Assembly (NCBI GenBank): GCA_031308135.1
Contig: JAHLJT010009436.1
Span: 216,252,786-216,316,785, forward strand
Direction: 5' to 3'
Source: Acheta domesticus
Taxonomy: Eukaryota > Arthropoda > Insecta > Orthoptera > Gryllidae
DNA length: 64,000 nt
Shown here: one piece after another, positions 59,268-64,000 of the stretch
How positions within the stretch are numbered: the stretch's first letter is position 1
Layout of the letters: every line of letters begins with the position of its first letter
The notes under the pieces: generated by a model
Told to the model about the DNA's origin: nothing
The model's database searches: none
Seen by the model: the letters and a program-made list of their open reading frames with translations, nothing else
Made by a program: the position numbers and the translations under genes

Positions 59268-60097
59268 ACTTGAAGGAAATTATAGATCAAGAAGTAGAGA
59301 AACTTTTAGAACAGGGCGTAGTCACATCCAGTGAATCACCCTACCGAAACCCTGTGTGGGTTGTGCCAAAGAAGCCTGACGCTTCAGGGCAAAAGAAGTG
59401 GCGTTTGGTAGTAGACTTTAGGACTCTAAACCAAAAGACGATTGAGGATAAATACCCTGTCCCAAAAATCGAGGAAATACTTGATAACCTCGGCAAGTGC
59501 CAATATTTCAGCACTTTAGATCTCGCCCAAGGGTTTCATCAGATAGAACTAGATGACAGATCCATAGAGAAAACTGCCTTTACTGTAAATAATAGACACC
59601 TCATGTTCAACAGAATGCCATTCGGATTAAAAAACGCCCCAGCAACGTTCCAGCGCGTGATGGACAACGTCCTCCGCCCTTATCTGTATAAATTCTGTTT
59701 CGTTTACTTCGATGACATCATTGTTTTCAGTAAGTCGCTTGAAGAACACATTCAACATCTCGCATTAGTATTCCAAAAGCTTAGAGAAGCAAATCTTAAA
59801 ATTCAACTAGATAAGACGGAGTTCTTACATAAAGAAGTGGCCTTCTTGGGTCACATTGTTTCTAGGGAAGGCGTGCGACCAAATCCAGACAAAATCAGGG
59901 CAGTTAAAGAATACCCCACCCCCAAAACAGTTAAGGAAATTAAACAATTTCTCGGGTTAGCGGGATTTTATCGAAAATTTATTAAAGATTTCGCCAAGAT
60001 CGCACAACCCTTAACAAGATGTCTAAAGAAGGGATCAATCATTGATACTGAAAACACAGAATACAAAAATGCTTTTGAAAATTTAAAACTCTTCTAA
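59268..60097 (+). CDS. pol: Pol, reverse transcriptase part (frame 2)
   Basis: RNA-dependent DNA polymerase domain with the classical gypsy order: NPVWVVPKK, WRLVVDFRTLN, FSTLDLAQGFHQI (first catalytic Asp), MPFGLKNAPATFQ, then YFDDI (59705-59719, two catalytic Asp), LGHIVS and the thumb/connection FLGLAGFYRKFI. It is intact as a domain. It is joined to protease by the C-run break upstream and separated from RNase H by a second break: the frame stops at 60095-60097 while the homologous sequence continues one base back. Confidence 0.95.
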
Positions 60098-61923
60098 TTA
60101 ATGCCCCAGTACTAAACTATCCAGATTTCGACAAACCGTTCACGGTTACTACCGATAGTTCAGGATACGCCATCGGGAGCGTACTCTCGCAAGGAGGGCA
60201 TCCCATTTGTTACTACTCACGCAGTCTCAATCCAGCTGAAAGGAAATTTTCCACTATTGAACGGGAACTGCTAGCTATCGTCGACTCTTGTAAACATTTC
60301 AAGCCGTATCTATGGGGGCGGCATTTTCAGATCGAATGCGATCACCGCCCACTACAATGGCTCTCCTCATTAAAAGATCCGAGTTCCCGCCTCTACAGAT
60401 GGAAGTTAAAAATCGGAGAATTTGATTTTACTATCAAATATGTAGAAGGAAAGACAAATTTTGTCGCTGACGCCCTGTCGCGGATAGAATTAAACGCGAA
60501 TGATGAAACACATTCCGTTATTGCTACCGCCGGAGATCACGACTATCTTGACGAAGCCGACAACCAAACAGTCCATTCAAATGAGGAGAATCCGATCTTC
60601 ACCTTGAAAATGTCCGAACGAAATTTGAACATGAACAAAAACCAAATTGTTGTAAAATACGGGACCTCTCCAAAAGTAATTGAGCAAAAACTTTTTAAAA
60701 AGAACACTCGGCATACACTAATCGTCACTCACGACGCCACTACCAAAGACTTTGAGAAAAACCTCCCCAAACTCATTACGCCTTCAAATAAGTATGCAGT
60801 TCACTTTGAGGATTTGACCCTCGAAATACCTTTTATTCGTTGTTGTCAAAAACTATTCACATCAGAACTAATAATCATTAGATGCAAAAAATTATTAGAA
60901 GATGTAGAAAATCCTGAAACCCAAAAACAGCTAATCTTACAGTACCACGCCATTAATCACAACGGTATCGTAGAAACAGTAGAACACTTACAGACTAGAT
61001 TCTACTGGCCCCACCTGAGGGAACAAATCCGTAACGTTATCAATCAATGCAATTCCTGTCAAAGAAATAAATACGAACGGCATCCCAACCAGGTAGAAAA
61101 CCAAGGGCCCATTTCAGCAGACCACCCGTTCGCTCAAATCCATATCGACACGTTTTGTTTCGAACAAAGCCGCATCCTCACTATCGTTGACGTTTTCTCA
61201 AAATACGGGCAAGGCTACATATTACCTAACGGGACGGCGCTTGCCGCTCTCAATCAACTAAGGATTTTCTTTTCACACCACGGTTTCCCCACCAACATCA
61301 CTCACGACCAGGGAGGAGAATTTGAAAACCGGCTCCTTCAAGAATATTGCAAATCATTGAACATTAATTATCACGCTACCACTCCTCTCAATTCGTCATC
61401 AAACTCTCCCGTGGAAAGGCTTAACTCCACGCTACTCGAAAAACTACGCATCCTCAGAGACAATGATAAGTTCACGCCTCTCGATCAACTCTTAGTAACC
61501 GCCATTCTCAATTACAATTCCTCCATTCACTCGACCACAAAACGTCCTCCATTCAACATCCTCTACGGCCCACACTATGACGCATTAGAGCATATTTTCA
61601 CACCAACCACCAGAATCGACGAATACCTTCAAAGGCAGAATGACCAACACCGCGCCTTACAAGAAACTCGCCCTGAACCAAACACCTCAAATTTCCAACA
61701 TAACTACGCAATAGGCGAAGTCGTTTATGTCCTCAACCCTAATACGCGAAATAAGAAATCCGGCAACCTGTATAATGAAGGCACTATAGTAAAGATTGAA
61801 GGAAATCGAATTCATTGCAAAATGAAAAACGGTAGAATGCATGTAAGGAATTTTCGGAACATAAAACCTAAGAGAAAATCTCTTCCTATTACAGGATCAC
61901 CGCAGGACTTGGTGCAATCATAG
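60091..61923 (+). CDS. pol: Pol, RNase H and integrase part (frame 1)
   Basis: RNase H follows the break with TTDSSGYAIG, ERELLAIV, DHRPLQWL and NFVADALSR, giving its four acidic residues. Integrase has an HHCC zinc domain (HAINH... CNSCQRNK) and a catalytic core with Asp in HIDTF, Asp in HDQGGEF and Glu in PVERLNS, exactly 35 residues after the second Asp. The C-terminal part is basic (RNKKSGNLYNEG). No internal stop occurs from 60091 to the TAG at 61923. The 3' end overlaps the env frame by 29 nt past the acceptor. An ATG at 60604 lies inside the protein and is not a real start. Confidence 0.95.
   Translation, partial: LLINAPVLNYPDFDKPFTVTTDSSGYAIGSVLSQGGHPICYYSRSLNPAERKFSTIERELLAIVDSCKHFKPYLWGRHFQIECDHRPLQWLSSLKDPSSRLYRWKLKIGEFDFTIKYVEGKTNFVADALSRIELNANDETHSVIATAGDHDYLDEADNQTVHSNEENPIFTLKMSERNLNMNKNQIVVKYGTSPKVIEQKLFKKNTRHTLIVTHDATTKDFEKNLPKLITPSNKYAVHFEDLTLEIPFIRCCQKLFTSELIIIRCKKLLEDVENPETQKQLILQYHAINHNGIVETVEHLQTRFYWPHLREQIRNVINQCNSCQRNKYERHPNQVENQGPISADHPFAQIHIDTFCFEQSRILTIVDVFSKYGQGYILPNGTALAALNQLRIFFSHHGFPTNITHDQGGEFENRLLQEYCKSLNINYHATTPLNSSSNSPVERLNSTLLEKLRILRDNDKFTPLDQLLVTAILNYNSSIHSTTKRPPFNILYGPHYDALEHIFTPTTRIDEYLQRQNDQHRALQETRPEPNTSNFQHNYAIGEVVYVLNPNTRNKKSGNLYNEGTIVKIEGNRIHCKMKNGRMHVRNFRNIKPKRKSLPITGSPQDLVQS
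61881..61894 (+). promoter_or_regulatory. Splice acceptor for env RNA
   Basis: A pyrimidine-rich TCTTCCTATT followed by ACAG ends at 61894, near the end of pol and at the start of the usable env frame. The phase agrees with the leader exon ending at 57049. Confidence 0.65.
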
Positions 61924-62365
61924 CTCAGCCAATAGAAACACCTGGTTTCTATGCAAATTTGGAGGGGCCGGCCGTCGTAATCCATGAATATCACAAATTC
62001 ATGTTTAATTTAAACCTCAGCAAACTTTCCTCATCCTTAGACGACGTCCAGGATACAACCGCCTCACTACTCTCGCAGGCAAACAATAGTTTCCCCTATC
62101 TTTTCCACGAACTTACAAGGGCGCTACAAGATACTCGTAACGAATTAAATAAGATTGCGACCCCCGAGCCGCGGCTACGAAGGGGCCTTATTAATGGTCT
62201 AGGCACGGCAATTAAATTCGTATCAGGAAATTTGGACCAAGATGATTTTGACAACCTAGAAAACCAAATTCACTCGCTACGGGTCAGCCGAACGGACGAA
62301 ATTGAACACATTAACAAGTTGATTTCCTTCAGTAACTCCATATCAAAAAATTTTATGATTCAATG
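61895..62365 (+). CDS. env: Env, N-terminal part (frame 3, interrupted)
   Basis: Envelope glycoprotein precursor, N-terminal portion. The frame is open from 61872 and has no ATG near its start, which fits a spliced start in the leader. After a hydrophobic start it has an RLRR furin-type cleavage motif (62172-62183), followed directly by GLINGLGTAIKF, the fusion-peptide-like signature shared by errantivirus envelopes and baculovirus F proteins. It ends at a TGA (62363-62365), because the frame is lost between about 62336 and that stop, probably in the A6/T4 run at 62345-62354. The product would act at the cell or virion membrane in entry. Confidence 0.85.
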
Positions 62366-63472
62366 AGCCAAATTCGCATGAATATGGGTATTATACAAAC
62401 ACTGTTACAAAAAAAGAACTTGGAAATAGGCATTCTAGAGCATGTGCAGTACATTTCACTGTGCCTCGATAAAATTCGCAAAATCATAACAACCATCGAA
62501 GAAACCGTCAGCTTATCGTTTAGTGGCATAACAAATGTGCAACTTTTCTCCAGAGAAGATGTAATTAACATTGCAACTCATTTACGTTCCATATATCCAG
62601 TGAAAGTGATTTTGAAAGCCGATCCATACCATCTGTACGAGAATTTGAAGTTTACAACAACACAAGTAATGATACTTGGTCACGAACTAATTGTAATTTT
62701 ATCCGTCCCAATAACGGACGGTAGTGACTTCCAACTGTATTCAGTCTACCCTGTTCCGTCTGACAACAATCTTATCTTAATTCCACCTGAAAGGTTTTAC
62801 TTACAGGGTTCTACGCCCAAATGGACAGGCACATCGTGCATTAAAGGCACCCAGCACTTTGTATGCAACCTCAAGAACGTACAAGCAAACCCCTGCAACC
62901 TGACTAATACTGCTGGCTGCAACTTCGCGTCTGCAACAAACAACATTAAACTGTTCGCTCTATTAACAAAAGAGCACTTGCTCTTTTCCAGCACTACTGC
63001 AGAAGTCATCCTTCAAACCTGTCCTCGATACCACACCGCCATCCAACTAAAAGGCACTAATATAATATCCACAAACGAGACGTGCCCCATTTCCACCATG
63101 GGAGCGACCCTCGAACCCCGGCCTACCAACTATACTCACCATTTCATTCTCCCGGAATTCAACGAAAAACCTAAGATAGATCATACAATCAAATTCCAGT
63201 TGTCTCATCTCAATATAGACAACTTAAAAACAAATCTGGAACCAATTAAGCCCCTTAGTGATCCCATTATCATTGTATCATCCCTTAGTTTTAGTGTTAT
63301 AATTGTACTAATCTGTATTATAATAGTTCTAGCACGTACACATCTATATGCACTTTATCTAAGATGTGTTAAGAAAACACCGCCAGTTGCCGGGGACGGC
63401 AACTCCGGAGATAGGGGGGAGGAGTCATGTTGGCACGACGAGTCACCGCCAGCAAGGGCATATCAGTATTGA
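62336..63472 (+). CDS. env: Env, C-terminal part with membrane anchor (frame 2)
   Basis: Continuation of Env after the frame break; the ATG at 62363 is internal. It contains a helical N-terminal stretch, a cysteine cluster (Cys at residues 159, 168, 178 and 186 counted from that ATG, then 220 and 241), several N-glycosylation motifs (NLT, NET, NYT) and one strong transmembrane segment (residues about 301-323, 63263-63331). A short cytoplasmic tail starts RTHLYALYLR. The reading runs through the polypurine tract and 50 nt into the 3' LTR, stopping at 63472, as in many retroviruses. Confidence 0.85.
   Translation, partial: LHIKKFYDSMSQIRMNMGIIQTLLQKKNLEIGILEHVQYISLCLDKIRKIITTIEETVSLSFSGITNVQLFSREDVINIATHLRSIYPVKVILKADPYHLYENLKFTTTQVMILGHELIVILSVPITDGSDFQLYSVYPVPSDNNLILIPPERFYLQGSTPKWTGTSCIKGTQHFVCNLKNVQANPCNLTNTAGCNFASATNNIKLFALLTKEHLLFSSTTAEVILQTCPRYHTAIQLKGTNIISTNETCPISTMGATLEPRPTNYTHHFILPEFNEKPKIDHTIKFQLSHLNIDNLKTNLEPIKPLSDPIIIVSSLSFSVIIVLICIIIVLARTHLYALYLRCVKKTPPVAGDGNSGDRGEESCWHDESPPARAYQY
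63411..63422 (+). other. Polypurine tract
   Basis: ATAGGGGGGAGG, which after its T is uninterrupted purine, lies directly against the AGT start of the 3' LTR. It primes plus-strand synthesis and fixes the LTR boundary. Confidence 0.85.
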
Positions 63473-63497
63473 TACTGCAAATAGCCCGAGCCTTTCA

Positions 63498-63793
63498 CCC
63501 TCGGCGGCGACGAGGCCTGGCGGCGCCTGAACGGCGCCAAAGCGGCGCCCGGACTCTGCTCCCCGGCGCCAACTCACATGCATGAGCTGTCACCCTTGGC
63601 TGGGTCTTGGACCCTGCACCCTTGTGCCAGCTCACCCCGACGACGCCCTCGGCGGTGACGAGGCCTGGCGGCGCCTGAGCGGCGCCAAAGCGGCGCCCGG
63701 ACTCTGCTCTCCGGCGCCAACTCACATGCATGAGCTGTCACCCTTGGCTGGGTCTTGGACCCTGCACCCTTGTGCCAGCTCACCCCAAACGAC
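63498..63793 (+). repeat. 148-bp tandem duplication in U3 (3' LTR)
   Basis: The same two-unit structure as in the 5' LTR, with units starting at 63498 and 63646. Because U3 of the 3' LTR templates both LTRs, the duplication predates this insertion. Confidence 0.9.
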
Positions 63794-63895
63794 GCCTGAC
63801 CGGCGTCCGACCTCTGCACCCTGGCGCTGGCCCGGACCCACGTGACCAGTGCGGAAGGCGCCCCCACCACGGGACATCTTCCCCCACTAAAAACT

Positions 63896-63942
63896 AATAA
63901 ATAACCCTGGAGCTAGGAGTGGCCAGCTCACTATAGCTCCAG
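63896..63942 (+). promoter_or_regulatory. Core promoter copy in the 3' LTR
   Basis: Same TATA-like box and inverted repeat as at 56631-56677. It could drive transcription into the downstream flank. Confidence 0.45.
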
Positions 63943-63965
63943 ACGTGTAACTGCGCTCTGCGAGG

Positions 63966-63971
63966 AATAAA
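63966..63971 (+). terminator. AATAAA polyadenylation signal (3' LTR, functional copy)
   Basis: Located 36 bp downstream of the presumed start-site position in the LTR; genomic and env RNAs would end shortly after it. Confidence 0.7.
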
Positions 63972-64000
63972 TGTAATTGAATTCATTCTGTCTGTCATTC

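Larger units (their letters stand above)
56158..64000 (+). mobile_element. Errantivirus-type endogenous retrovirus (Ty3/Gypsy class), 3' end outside the window
   Basis: Order of parts: 5' LTR, primer binding site, leader with splice donor, gag, pol (protease, reverse transcriptase, RNase H, integrase), env, polypurine tract, 3' LTR. RNase H before integrase, a gypsy-type RT (YFDD), DD35E integrase and an env with RLRR followed by a GLINGLG-type segment place it with insect errantiviruses. The 3' LTR is cut at 64000 after 578 bp of an expected 672, so the full length should be close to 7.94 kb. The two LTRs look identical over all comparable positions. Frame breaks lie in pol (two) and env (one), so this copy as written could not make the full Pol or Env, though it may still make Gag. 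Confidence 0.95.
63423..64000 (+). repeat. 3' LTR, truncated by the window end
   Basis: 578 bp corresponding to 56158-56735, offset by 7265 with no indel. I found no substitution when reading the two side by side. It ends at the window edge within or just after R. Confidence 0.95.

Noticed and set aside
60604..60606. ATG as the start of a separate integrase gene
   Set aside because: RNase H motifs upstream are in the same open frame from 60091, so this Met is internal to Pol.
61959..61961. TTG as an env start codon
   Set aside because: The frame is open upstream to 61872 and a splice acceptor with matching phase at 61894 is the better explanation.

Overview
The window looks like nuclear DNA of an arthropod, most likely an insect. 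It is AT-rich with no compact gene arrangement, and it carries microsatellites, tRNA-derived SINE-like repeats, TA-flanked miniature inverted-repeat elements, a piggyBac relic and an insect errantivirus-type endogenous retrovirus with an envelope gene. I cannot name the species. I recognise no host protein-coding exon, tRNA, rRNA or CRISPR array anywhere in it.

Positions 1-56157 read as one long gene-poor stretch. AT-rich DNA alternates every 1-4 kb with about 25 short GC-rich, CpG-rich islands. Many islands are strongly G- or C-skewed minisatellites (periods of 7, 10, 12, 14, 30, 73 and 93 bp), and long apparent ORFs inside them are by-products of stop-free repeats. Other islands (about 4.9-5.3, 8.1-8.9, 14.7, 17.6-18.0, 23.4-23.6 and 35.1 kb) mix CpG-rich DNA with homeodomain-like TAATTA/CATAAA cores and GATA-like TTATC cores, so a regulatory landscape around a gene outside the window is a reasonable hypothesis. 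Interspersed are four or five inverted-repeat MITE-like elements (9954-10169, 25002-25240, 43044-43725, 44370-44518, 45056-45205), several SINE-like heads (6548, 9181, 11751, 24786, 26961), and a 233-252 bp inverted repeat pair (45620-45852 against 47173-48421). The right arm of that pair was split at a TTAA site by a 1 kb piggyBac-like element that still encodes a transposase N-terminal fragment.

The most informative region is 56158-64000: a Ty3/Gypsy-class endogenous retrovirus of the errantivirus type, cut by the window end inside its 3' LTR. In order it has a 5' LTR of about 672 bp (starting AGT, with a duplicated 148-bp block in U3, a TATA-like box and AATAAA), a tRNA-Pro-type primer binding site, a leader with a GTGAGT splice donor just after a hydrophobic-coding ATG, gag, pol (protease, reverse transcriptase, RNase H, integrase with DD35E), an acceptor AG near the pol end, env (RLRR cleavage motif, fusion-peptide-like segment, membrane anchor), a polypurine tract and the 3' LTR. 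The 578 bp that can be compared between the LTRs look identical, so the insertion is young or recently homogenised. Even so, three single-base-scale frame breaks (59259-59267, about 60085-60095 and about 62336-62366) interrupt pol and env. These are either recent inactivating indels or consensus errors, and reads would decide.

In the element, Gag forms the particle, the Pol enzymes copy and integrate it, and a spliced RNA would supply Env. Phase analysis shows that the leader ATG exon and the env body are in frame across the proposed intron, which suggests the envelope's signal peptide begins in the 5' leader.
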